Shown: piece after piece, positions 46,452 to 54,518 of the stretch
Numbering within the stretch: the stretch's first letter is position 1
How the letters are laid out: each line of letters begins with the position of its first letter
NCBI GenBank assembly: GCA_021555075.1
Contig: JAKGBX010000001.1
Span: 1,860,001-1,924,000 of the forward strand
Reading direction: 5' to 3'
DNA length: 64,000 bases
Source of the DNA: Rhodobacteraceae bacterium LMO-JJ12
Lineage (GTDB): Bacteria > Pseudomonadota > Alphaproteobacteria > Rhodobacterales > Rhodobacteraceae
Translations under genes and position numbers: made by a program
The notes under the pieces: generated by a model
The model's database searches: none
What the model was told of the DNA's origin: nothing
The model's input: only the letters and a program-made list of their open reading frames with translations

Positions 46452-47534
46452 TCAGGCGCGGCGGCGGCGCCCACCGGTGCGGCCAGCGCGGCCACGGGTT
46501 TCATGACCGGCCTTGGGTGCGACCTTGTTGAAGTGAATCCACTCGGAGCCGCCTTCGTCGTTGTTGGTGAGGAAGTTGGCGGCGCGGATTGCTTCCATTT
46601 CCTTGCCGGGGCGCGGTTTGGTTGAGCCGAGGCCGAACAGGATGCAGAAGGTTTCATCGTCGATATCGGCGGGCAGGATGATGCCTGCGGCCTCAATCTC
46701 GGCTTTCTTCTCGGCCAGTTTGGTCGGGCCGACGGGGATGGCGATGGGGTTCATGATGGCGCTGGTCATGCCGGCACCCATGGCCATGGGCAGGAAGGCG
46801 TTGTTGATGCCATGACGGTTGGGCAGGCCGAACGAGATGTTGGAGGCGCCGCAGGTGGTGTTGACGCCGAGTTCTTCGCGCAGACGGCGCACCAGTGTGA
46901 AAACCTGCAAACCGGCCGTGCCCATGGCGCCGATCGGCATGACCAGCGGGTCAACCACGATGTCATGTGCGGGAATGCCGAAATCGGCGGCGCGTTCGAC
47001 GATCTTCTTGGCGACGGCAAAGCGCACGTCGGGGTCTTCGGAAATGCCGGTGTCGTCGTTGGAGATTGCGACCACCGGAACGTTGTATTTCTTGACCAGC
47101 GGCAGGACCAGTTCCAGGCGCTCTTCTTCACCGGTGACCGAGTTCAGGAGCGGGCGGCCTTCGGCGGTGGCGAGGCCATTTTCCAGCGCGCCGGGCACCG
47201 AGCTGTCAATGCAGAGCGGGATGTCGGTCACGGCCTGAACACAGGCGATCAGCTTTTTCATCAGGTCGGGTTCAACAAAGTTGTTGTCGGCATAGCGCGG
47301 GTCTTCGGCCATCTTGTTGGAGAAGACGGCGCCCGAATTGATGTCGAGAATGTTGGCACCGGCGGCGACCTGGGCGATTGCGTCGGCTTCGACGCGGGAA
47401 AAATCACCGCGTTCAAGCTCTTCGTTGAGGATCTTGCGGCCCGTGGGGTTGATCCGCTCGCCGATCACGCAGAACGGTTGGTCAAAGCCGATGATGGCGG
47501 TTTTGGTTTTGGATTCGACGATAGTGCGGGTCAT
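46452..47534 (-). CDS. Methyltetrahydrofolate:corrinoid methyltransferase, pterin-binding (MtrH/AcsE/MtgA-like)
   Basis: A 360-residue TIM-barrel protein of the pterin-binding methyltransferase family. The N terminus CVIGERINPTGRKIL and the DINSGAVF, PLCIDSS and PVVAISNDD segments match enzymes that move methyl groups between a corrinoid protein and tetrahydrofolate. The C-terminal ~20 residues are unusual, with seven Arg in RGRAGRTGGRRRRA. It is the last gene of a three-gene operon with a MetF-like reductase and a small Virulence_fact protein. Together these suggest oxidation of methyl groups from methylated amines or aryl methyl ethers. The substrate-specific methyltransferase and corrinoid protein are not in the window. 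Confidence 0.87.
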   Translation of the reverse strand: MTRTIVESKTKTAIIGFDQPFCVIGERINPTGRKILNEELERGDFSRVEADAIAQVAAGANILDINSGAVFSNKMAEDPRYADNNFVEPDLMKKLIACVQAVTDIPLCIDSSVPGALENGLATAEGRPLLNSVTGEEERLELVLPLVKKYNVPVVAISNDDTGISEDPDVRFAVAKKIVERAADFGIPAHDIVVDPLVMPIGAMGTAGLQVFTLVRRLREELGVNTTCGASNISFGLPNRHGINNAFLPMAMGAGMTSAIMNPIAIPVGPTKLAEKKAEIEAAGIILPADIDDETFCILFGLGSTKPRPGKEMEAIRAANFLTNNDEGGSEWIHFNKVAPKAGHETRGRAGRTGGRRRRA

Positions 47535-47537
47535 TGA

Positions 47538-48470
47538 TTATCCTTGTTGGTTTGCCGGAACGCCCGAAGCGCCGCCGTGATCCTGGGCCCAGGTGGCATT
47601 GGTCTTGATACCGCCAAGCGGGAAGAAATGCACCTGTTCGATGTTGCTGTCAGGGTTTGCAGCCTTGTGAGCGGCGAGTTGGGTGAGCACTTCGGTGGGC
47701 TCAAACGGCAGCAAGAGCTTGGTCACATCCTTGGCGCGACGTTGCAGCACGCGCAGCGAGGGGCCGACGCCACAGGTGACGGCGAATTTGATCATGGTTT
47801 GCAGCTTGGCCGGGCCGGCGATGCCGATATGGATGGGCAGGGTGATGCCCGCCTCCTTGAGACCATCAGCCCAGGCGATGATCGGGGCGGCCTCGAATGC
47901 GAATTGCGTGGCGAGGGCCATTTTGGCGTCGGTGCGTTCGGAAAATTTCTGTTTCCATTGAAGGGCCTCGTCGACCAGGCGGGTGCCGCCCTTGGGGTCA
48001 ATATCGCGGTTGCCTTCGGGGTGACCGGCGACGTGCAGGCGGGTGAAACCGGCCTTGTCGAAGAGCCCGGTTTCAAGGAGTTGCATCGAACAGTGGAAAT
48101 CGCCCTGGGGCTGATCGAGGCCACCGGCGAGCAGAAGCGCCTGTTTCACGCCCGCTTCGCCCTGATACATGTCGATCCAGTTTTGCAGGGTGGCTTTGTC
48201 GGCGATGATGCGGGCCGGGAAATGCGGCATCACGTCATAGCCCTCAAGCGCCAGGCGCGCGGCGGTGGCGACCATTTCCTCGATCGGGGTGCCGTCGATA
48301 TGGGCGATATAGACGCGGGTTCCACGCGGCAGGTGATCGCGGAAATCCTCGACCTTGCTGGCGGTGCGCGGCATCACCTCGATGGAATACCCCTTGAGAA
48401 AGGCCTCAAGCTCGGGGTTGACGGGGGCGGCCGGGGCCGTTGCTTTCTTGCGGAAATTCAGCAGTGACAT
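47538..48470 (-). CDS. metF: Methylenetetrahydrofolate reductase-like protein
   Basis: A 310-residue TIM-barrel protein of the MetF family (residues 27-290; SIEVMPRTASKVEDF, VYIAHIDGTPIEEMVATAARL, ALLLAGGLDQPQGDF, IGIAGPAKLQTMIKFAVTCGVG). It should convert methyl-THF and methylene-THF using FAD. In this operon it probably oxidises methyl-THF rather than feeding methionine synthesis. ATG 48470 with GGAG 7 bases upstream is chosen over longer frames. It ends 3 bases before the methyltransferase gene. Confidence 0.85.
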   Translation of the reverse strand: MSLLNFRKKATAPAAPVNPELEAFLKGYSIEVMPRTASKVEDFRDHLPRGTRVYIAHIDGTPIEEMVATAARLALEGYDVMPHFPARIIADKATLQNWIDMYQGEAGVKQALLLAGGLDQPQGDFHCSMQLLETGLFDKAGFTRLHVAGHPEGNRDIDPKGGTRLVDEALQWKQKFSERTDAKMALATQFAFEAAPIIAWADGLKEAGITLPIHIGIAGPAKLQTMIKFAVTCGVGPSLRVLQRRAKDVTKLLLPFEPTEVLTQLAAHKAANPDSNIEQVHFFPLGGIKTNATWAQDHGGASGVPANQQG

Positions 48471-48498
48471 CATCACACTCCAAAGGCGCATAGGGGCT

Positions 48499-48795
48499 TC
48501 AGGCCCAGCCATCGTTGGCAATCAGGGCCTTGATGCGCTCCTGATCGTATTCAGTGTCGAGCCGTGCAGCCTCAGCCGCCACGATCTCGGAGGGGTCTCC
48601 TTGGACGGAGTAGGAAGGGGCTTTGCGCCATTCGGCCAGATAGGCATCGGCATCACGGGCGCCGATTTTCATCGCGGCGCGGTCGATGGCCTGCTCGAAA
48701 CGCTCGGGCAGGGGCATTTTTGACCCGCGACGCCCTTTACCCACGATCACTTGGGCCGGGATGTCGCGCCAGTAGACGATTGTGACGTCGGGCAT
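48499..48795 (-). CDS. Small Virulence_fact-domain protein of the one-carbon operon
   Basis: A 98-residue protein (PDVTIVYWRDIPAQVIVGKGR at the start) that matches the conserved Virulence_fact domain as I recall it. It is commonly found next to corrinoid methyltransferase genes. The ribosome site AAGGAAGG is strong. It has no catalytic motif, and a scaffold or accessory role with the corrinoid system is inference from context. It is the first gene of the operon. Confidence 0.72.
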   Translation of the reverse strand: MPDVTIVYWRDIPAQVIVGKGRRGSKMPLPERFEQAIDRAAMKIGARDADAYLAEWRKAPSYSVQGDPSEIVAAEAARLDTEYDQERIKALIANDGWA

Positions 48796-49304
48796 GGATG
48801 ATTCCTTCCTTATCCTGTCGTCCCTCATACTGGAGCATATGGGTGGAAAACGGGCGGATTTCGACTTTGCACGCGCGCTTAGCGACGTTCGAAGCATAGG
48901 GTAGAGCGCAAGGACAGGGGGCGCCATGGGGGGAGGCTTGCGAAATATTCATGATGATGTTGAAGGGAATCGTGGGGTTCACCTATACAGGCAGAGTGTC
49001 GAAGACATTTGTGTGCGGGCAGAATGCGCAATGGGCCGGGTCGCATTGGATGGCTATGTGTGCAAATCGACATTGCGCCTATTTCCGCGTTCGCCGATTT
49101 GAGACGTATCCTGCTTAGCCTGGCTGGGTGTTGCCCGCGCCTTGGCCTTTGGTGCGATGGGCGTGATCTGTCGTGCGCTTCATCGCCATTGGGTTCACCT
49201 CACACGAAGAGCGTAGATTCGGGAGAGTGAGGGGATTGGCGGACTGCTTCGCTGACTGGGGCAGTTCGGTTTCGACACATTTCCAGTGATCCTGCTTGAT
49301 CGGA
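48796..49304. other. 509-bp intergenic stretch without a convincing gene
   Basis: The right end must contain the phoX 3' end and the left end the promoter of the one-carbon operon (minus strand). A 55-codon plus-strand frame (48951-49118, starting ATGATGATG) has unusual amino acid content and no good ribosome site, so I do not call it. Codon-like periodicity is weak throughout. It may be a decayed gene. Confidence 0.45.
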
Positions 49305-51185
49305 TCACCCCACCGGGCCGCCGTCGCGCCGGGTGATGGCGATGATGGCAGAGCGCGGCACGCTATCGCCACCGTCGGGCCAATGGCTGCCGCCCTTGTC
49401 GCCCGGGTGTTGAATGCCGACGAACATGGTGCGCCGGTCGGGCGACCAGCAGAGGCCCGAAACCTCGCATTCAACCGGGCCGGTGAGGAAGCGATGAATC
49501 TCGCCCGTTGCGGGATCGCCTGCCAGCATTTGATTGTTGCCGTGGCCCGCGAAGGGGCCGGTGTTGCTATCGTTGCCGTCGGTTTGAATCCACAGCAGGC
49601 CAGAGGGGGAGAAATGCAGCCCGTCGGGGGAATTGAACATATTGTTTTCGGTGATGTTTTCAGAGCCGCGATTTGCGTCGGAATGGAGCGACGGGTTGCC
49701 TGCCAGTGCGTAGAGATCCCATGTGAAGGTATCTGAGGCATGGTTGCCCGTGTCGGGGCGCCAGCGCACGATCTGGCCATAGATATTGGCGGCACGCGGG
49801 TTGGGGCCGCTTGCGGGCGTGGGATCGCCGCCGGCGTTGGGTTTGAGCGCGCGATTCTTGTTGTTGGTGAGGGCGCAATAGACCTCGGGCTTGTTGGGGT
49901 TGATGGCGACCCATTCGGGGCGGTCCATGGTTGTCGCGCCCAGCGCAGAGGCGGCAAGGCGGGTGTGGATGCAGATTTCTGCGGGCGACATGCCGGTGCT
50001 TTCCGGGGTGAGTGGCAGCCATTCGCCCGCCCCTGTGTCGTGGAATTTGGCGGCATAGAGCGTGCCGTTTTCCATCAGATCGTCGGTATCGACGTCGGGT
50101 GCGTAGGGATGCGCCGAGACATAGCGATAGAGAAATTCACCGCGTTCATCATCGCCCATGTAGATGACAAGACGGCCATCGCGCGCCAGCACGCATTCGG
50201 CGTTTTCATGTTTGAAACGGCCCAGAGCGGTGCGTTTTTTCGGGGTCGAGGTGGGGTCGCGCGGGTCGATTTCAACGACGTAGCCGGCGCGGTTTGCCTC
50301 GTTCGGGGTGCGTGCGATATCAAATCGAGGATCAATCTGTGACCATCCATAGCCCCAATCGCGCGATGAGAGGCCATAGCGGGTTTGTGCGGGGGTGGGG
50401 GAGAAGGTCTTGTCTGTGGTGGCGAAGTAGCCGTTGAAGTTTTCTTCACAGGCGAGGTAGCTGCCCCAAGGGGTCTGGCCCGATCCGCAGTTGTTCCATG
50501 TGCCTATTGCCTGGGTGCCGGTCGGGTCGGCGGGGGTCTGCATCAAGGGGTGGCCACGGGCGGGGCCGGTGATGTGCATCGGAGTGCGCGGGGTGATGCG
50601 GCGGTTGAACGGGCTGTCGATGACAGGGTGCCAGCCTTTTGTGCCCTGTGCGTTCTGGGCCAGTTCGACCACCGTGACACCATGAGCGAGCATGCCCTTT
50701 TCGATGTCGTCGGGCGTTTCGGGCCAGCCATCGGCGCGGTTGCCCCAGATCACCCGGCGGTTGGCGTATTCGCTATTGACCACGAGGAGGGTGCGGCCCG
50801 CGTGCGAAAAGAGCTTCATGCCGTCGGTATTGTCGCCAAAGGCGCGGGCTTGTGACGCGGCGGTGCCACGGGTGAGGGGATCAAACGCGGCACCATCCGA
50901 CCAGAGCGGATCACCCCAACGCAGCACAACCTCGGCCTTGTAGCGGGGGGGCACGCGCACCGTGTCATCGGTTGAAGCGGTGATGGGGGCAAACGGAAAG
51001 CGGCGCGATTGCGCCGTGGCGGGCAGGCCAGCGAGGGTGGCGATGCCACCGAGGGCCATCACACCGCCGAGAAAGCCACGTCGCGAGAGGGCGCGCGCGA
51101 CGACACCATCAAAGCCTGTTTCTGTGGGGCGGGGGAAATGGATATCGTCAAAGGTGTCAAAGCTCGGGTCGTGCTGTTGTGTCAT
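49305..51185 (-). CDS. phoX: PhoX family alkaline phosphatase (DUF839)
   Basis: A 626-residue exported phosphatase of the calcium- and iron-dependent PhoX family, common in marine bacteria for using organic phosphate. The twin-arginine signal SRRGFLGG lies at residues 34-41, followed by a hydrophobic stretch and an Ala-x-Ala cleavage site (PATAQS), so it is Tat-exported after folding. Conserved segments include WGDPLWSDGAAFDP, NNCGSGQTPWGSYLACEENFNGYF, NSPDGLHFSPSGLLWIQTDGN and FVGIQHPGD. ATG 51185 is chosen as the nearest start giving a normal Tat N region. No clear Pho box was found upstream. Confidence 0.93.
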   Translation of the reverse strand: MTQQHDPSFDTFDDIHFPRPTETGFDGVVARALSRRGFLGGVMALGGIATLAGLPATAQSRRFPFAPITASTDDTVRVPPRYKAEVVLRWGDPLWSDGAAFDPLTRGTAASQARAFGDNTDGMKLFSHAGRTLLVVNSEYANRRVIWGNRADGWPETPDDIEKGMLAHGVTVVELAQNAQGTKGWHPVIDSPFNRRITPRTPMHITGPARGHPLMQTPADPTGTQAIGTWNNCGSGQTPWGSYLACEENFNGYFATTDKTFSPTPAQTRYGLSSRDWGYGWSQIDPRFDIARTPNEANRAGYVVEIDPRDPTSTPKKRTALGRFKHENAECVLARDGRLVIYMGDDERGEFLYRYVSAHPYAPDVDTDDLMENGTLYAAKFHDTGAGEWLPLTPESTGMSPAEICIHTRLAASALGATTMDRPEWVAINPNKPEVYCALTNNKNRALKPNAGGDPTPASGPNPRAANIYGQIVRWRPDTGNHASDTFTWDLYALAGNPSLHSDANRGSENITENNMFNSPDGLHFSPSGLLWIQTDGNDSNTGPFAGHGNNQMLAGDPATGEIHRFLTGPVECEVSGLCWSPDRRTMFVGIQHPGDKGGSHWPDGGDSVPRSAIIAITRRDGGPVG

Positions 51186-51406
51186 CTGATGCGGCCTTTT
51201 CCCGGTTGGATGCAGTATTAAACGGTGCTGGCGCGCTGTCCAAAGCGTTTTGCGCGCGACCTGTTGACCCGTGTGACCCATGTGCGGGGCCAGGTGCGCA
51301 ATATGCAGGCGGGCAGGGTTGGGTTAAGGCGGGGTGTGGTGAAATCCCTTGCGTGCGGCGTGGGGCGTGCCTAGATTGAGGGCAACTCGAAATGGAGGGC
51401 GTGAGT

Positions 51407-52519
51407 ATGGCGCCCAAGCGTCCCGAAGGTGCGGGCGCATTCCCGAAACCGGTAGAGAGCCCCGCGCCCAATCCGCCGGATCCATCGCAGCTCTATGCCG
51501 CGCTCGATCTCGGTACCAATAGTTGTCGGATGCTGATTGCCCAACCCAAGGGCAATCAGTTTCACGTCGTGGATTCGTTCTCGAAGTCCGTGCAGTTGGG
51601 CGCCGGGCTGGAACGTACCGGGCGTCTTAGCCGGGCATCGATGGGGCGCACGGTTCAGGCGCTGCGCATCTGTCAGCAAAAGCTCAAACGTCATAATGTG
51701 AAGCATATGCGGCTGGTCGCGACAGAAGCCTGTCGGCGGGCGGTGAATGCCCGTGAATTCATGGCCCATGTGCGGCGCGAAACCGGTCTCAGCCTGGAAA
51801 TCATCCAGACCGAGGAGGAGGCGCGGCTGGCGGTGATCTCGTGTGCGCCTCTGGTCAGCATCAACACCGAACAATTGCTGGTGGTTGATATCGGCGGTGG
51901 TTCGACCGAGTTGGTCTGGATTGATCTGAGCCAGGTGCCCAAACGTGACCGTCCGCGCGCTATCATGCGGTTGCACAGCGGGTTTAACGGGACAGGGTCG
52001 CGGTTTCCCGCCGCCAAGGTGGTTGACTGGATATCGGTGCCGCTTGGGGTGGTGACGCTGCGCGATCAGTTTCGCGATGTTGAGGATGACTCGGCGCGCT
52101 TTGCGCTGATGAGCTGGTTTTTCGAGGAAAACCTGGCGGAATTTGCGCCCTATAAAGACGAGCAGGCCCGCGAAGGGTTTCAGATTGTCGGCACCTCGGG
52201 CACGGTGACGACGGTGGCGGCGTCGCATCTGGGGTTGAACCGGTATGACCGCTCAAAGGTGGATGGGCTGCGTATGACCAGCGATCAGATCGATCTGGTG
52301 ATCCGCGATTATTTGCGGCTTGGTCCGGCGGGGCGGCGGCGCGATCCGCGTATCGGGCAGGACCGTCAAGCCTTGATCATGAGCGGGGCCGCGATCTTGC
52401 AGGCCTTGCTGCGCTGTTGGCCCACCGACCGGCTGAGCGTGGCGGATCGGGGGCTGCGCGAGGGGCTGCTCTATGCCCAGATGAGCGCCGATGGTGTGCT
52501 GGAGGGTGGACCGTTCTGA
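51407..52519 (+). CDS. ppx: Ppx/GppA family exopolyphosphatase
   Basis: A 370-residue ASKHA-fold phosphatase acting on polyphosphate or pppGpp. Phosphate-1 motif AALDLGTNSCRMLIA, phosphate-2 VVDIGGGSTELVW and GTSGTVTTVA are intact. The short form lacks the C-terminal HD-like domains. GGAGGG precedes ATG 51407; an upstream ATG at 51392 lies before that site. It is paired with rlmE 124 bases downstream. Confidence 0.92.
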   Translation: MAPKRPEGAGAFPKPVESPAPNPPDPSQLYAALDLGTNSCRMLIAQPKGNQFHVVDSFSKSVQLGAGLERTGRLSRASMGRTVQALRICQQKLKRHNVKHMRLVATEACRRAVNAREFMAHVRRETGLSLEIIQTEEEARLAVISCAPLVSINTEQLLVVDIGGGSTELVWIDLSQVPKRDRPRAIMRLHSGFNGTGSRFPAAKVVDWISVPLGVVTLRDQFRDVEDDSARFALMSWFFEENLAEFAPYKDEQAREGFQIVGTSGTVTTVAASHLGLNRYDRSKVDGLRMTSDQIDLVIRDYLRLGPAGRRRDPRIGQDRQALIMSGAAILQALLRCWPTDRLSVADRGLREGLLYAQMSADGVLEGGPF

Positions 52520-52643
52520 TGCGCGCGGAGCTGTCAGCGGTTTTCGGACGTTGAAAGAGGCGTTTCATTAGGTCGGTTTTCGGTGTAACGCTTCGCCGGT
52601 TCAAAGGGGTCGGTTCAGCGGGACCGGTCCAAAGGGGAAAGAC

Positions 52644-53360
52644 ATGGCCAAGACACCCAGCGGCAAGAATACATCCGGGCGCGGGCAGCGTGATCTGAAG
52701 GTGAAGGTGAAAACGGCGCGCGGGCGCACGCTTTCGTCAACCCGATGGTTGCAGCGTCAGTTGAACGATCCCTATGTGGTGCGAGCCCAGAAAGAGGGTT
52801 ATCGCGGGCGCGCGGCGTTCAAGATCCTTGAGCTGGATGAGAAATACCGTTTTCTGGTGCCGGGCGCGCGGGTCGTCGATCTGGGCTGTGCGCCGGGGGG
52901 CTGGTGTCAGGTGGCGGTGCCACGGGTCAATGCGCTTGGCGACAAGGGCGGCAAGGCGGTGGGCCGGATCCTGGGTGTCGATTTGCAGGAGGTCGAGCCG
53001 ATTGCGGGCTGTGAGCTTCATCAGCTTGATTTCATGGCCGATGATGCCGATTTGCAGGTCAAGGAGTGGCTGGGCGGCAAGGCGGATGTGGTGATGAGCG
53101 ACATGGCCGCGTCAAGCTCGGGACATAAGCAGACGGACCATCTGCGCATCATCGCGCTGTGCGAGGCGGCGGCCTATTTCGCGTTTGATGTGCTGGAAAT
53201 CGGCGGCACCTTCGTGGCCAAGGTTCTGGCCGGGGGGGCCGAGGGCGATTTGCAAAAGCTGCTCAAGCAGAAATTCGAGAAAGTGGCGAATGTGAAGCCG
53301 CCAAGCAGCCGGGCGGACAGTTCTGAAAAATTCGTAGTGGCGACGGGTTTCAGGGGCTAG
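52644..53360 (+). CDS. rlmE: 23S rRNA 2'-O-methyltransferase RlmE (FtsJ)
   Basis: RlmE methylates U2552 of 23S rRNA at the ribosomal A loop. The 238-residue protein has the SAM motif [15 protein letters not shown] near residue 80. The K-D-K-E tetrad is suggested by [24 protein letters not shown] and FVAKVLAGG. The N-terminal 35 residues are basic and extra relative to E. coli, as in other alphaproteobacteria. Confidence 0.95.
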   Translation: MAKTPSGKNTSGRGQRDLKVKVKTARGRTLSSTRWLQRQLNDPYVVRAQKEGYRGRAAFKILELDEKYRFLVPGARVVDLGCAPGGWCQVAVPRVNALGDKGGKAVGRILGVDLQEVEPIAGCELHQLDFMADDADLQVKEWLGGKADVVMSDMAASSSGHKQTDHLRIIALCEAAAYFAFDVLEIGGTFVAKVLAGGAEGDLQKLLKQKFEKVANVKPPSSRADSSEKFVVATGFRG

Positions 53361-53376
53361 AGGCGTGACGCACCTC

Positions 53377-53586
53377 TCAGCGACCAAAACTTGACGTGAT
53401 GCCAATGGCTTGTTGTTCTTGTGGCAACAGAGATGTGCGGCTTGGTTGGGCGGTTTCACGCAGAGTTTGCGGCGCGGGCTGTGACGGTGTGTGGGCCGCG
53501 ATCGTGTTCTGGCGGATCAACTCGAACAGGCGCATGTGACGCGGCGCGCCGCGGTTGGTGTGTGTCTGTAGATCAGCGGTTGTCAT
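53377..53586 (-). CDS. Small protein of unknown function
   Basis: A 69-residue frame with a strong AGGAGGG ribosome site 8 bases before ATG 53586. The product (TTADLQTHTNRGAPRHMRLFELIRQNTI... at the start) is basic in the first half and Gln/Ser-rich in the second. I do not recognise the family. It converges on rlmE, ending 16 bases from its stop. Two TTGTTTC direct repeats upstream may be an operator. The ribosome site is the main evidence that it is real. Confidence 0.55.
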   Translation of the reverse strand: MTTADLQTHTNRGAPRHMRLFELIRQNTIAAHTPSQPAPQTLRETAQPSRTSLLPQEQQAIGITSSFGR

Positions 53587-53864
53587 GTCTGTCGCCCTCC
53601 TGGGGTCTGGGTGCCGGCGTGGCCCCTTTGTCAGGCGTCAGAATCGGAAACAATTGTGGCGTGTTGTGTCCGAAATCGAAACAATTCCGGGGAATTTTGG
53701 GGGTGAATGCGGCATGATCTAGGCGGTGGGCGGATGTGTTTCCCGTTGTGTTGGCCCCGGATTGCGCATTGCACAAAGTCGCGTAAGTGTTTGCAATTGT
53801 GCCATTTAACAGCCAAGATAAGCGGCAGAATGCACCCGATGGGCGCGCGTGAAAGAGCGAACAC

Positions 53865-54314
53865 ATGAATGACAGTTGCCTGTTTTGCCGGATCGCTTCC
53901 GGCGATTTGCCAGCCCATCGCATCTATGAGGACGACCATATCCTGGCCTTTCTCGATCTGCATCCGATCCGTGCCGGCCATGCGCTCATCATTCCGAAAG
54001 CGCACTATGTCTGGTTTGAAGACCTGCCCGAAGATCTGGCGACGCGGATTACCAGTTGCGCGCAACGTCTGGCTCCGCAAATGAAGGCGCTCTATGGGGT
54101 CGAGCGCGTGGCCATGTTTTACACTGGCATCCATGTGCCTCATGCCCATGCTCATGTCGTGCCTATGCACCATGTGCATGACGTGACCTCGCAGGTGTAT
54201 TTCGGGGCAGGCCCTGACGAATACGCGACGCCGCCGCAACTTCCGGACGCCGAAATGGAAGAGATTGCCCGGCAACTCAGCGCGAGTTTGCAGCCCTCAA
54301 AAGGCTTGGCCTGA
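53865..54314 (+). CDS. HIT family protein (histidine triad nucleotide hydrolase)
   Basis: A 149-residue HIT-fold protein. The histidine triad is HVPHAHAHVVP near residue 90. The N terminus CLFCRIASGDLPAHRIYEDDHILAFLDLHPI is typical of Hint-like hydrolases, with two Cys that bind zinc in some members. Substrates are AMP-linked small molecules. GAAAGAG precedes the ATG. A membrane sensor kinase gene follows after 204 bases. Confidence 0.9.
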   Translation: MNDSCLFCRIASGDLPAHRIYEDDHILAFLDLHPIRAGHALIIPKAHYVWFEDLPEDLATRITSCAQRLAPQMKALYGVERVAMFYTGIHVPHAHAHVVPMHHVHDVTSQVYFGAGPDEYATPPQLPDAEMEEIARQLSASLQPSKGLA

Positions 54315-54518
54315 CAGATTGTATTCGTTGAATTCAATTATTGCCATATTTGTAACAACTTCACCTATTAACTTTGCTGTGCCGCAGGTTCGAAACGAAG
54401 AATTTGCGGTTTGGTATGTGCGAATTGAATAGTTTTGGGTACAGACCTGAAGAAATCTCAGCTTGGCATCTCGCCCCGACATGGCGCGGAATGCCAAGCT
54501 GACCTGCAAGAGTAGAGC

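Noticed and set aside
51186-51406. Pho box upstream of phoX
   Set aside because: Three GGTCA-like words occur about 9 bases apart, but the Pho box needs 11-base spacing and CTGTCAT-type sequence.
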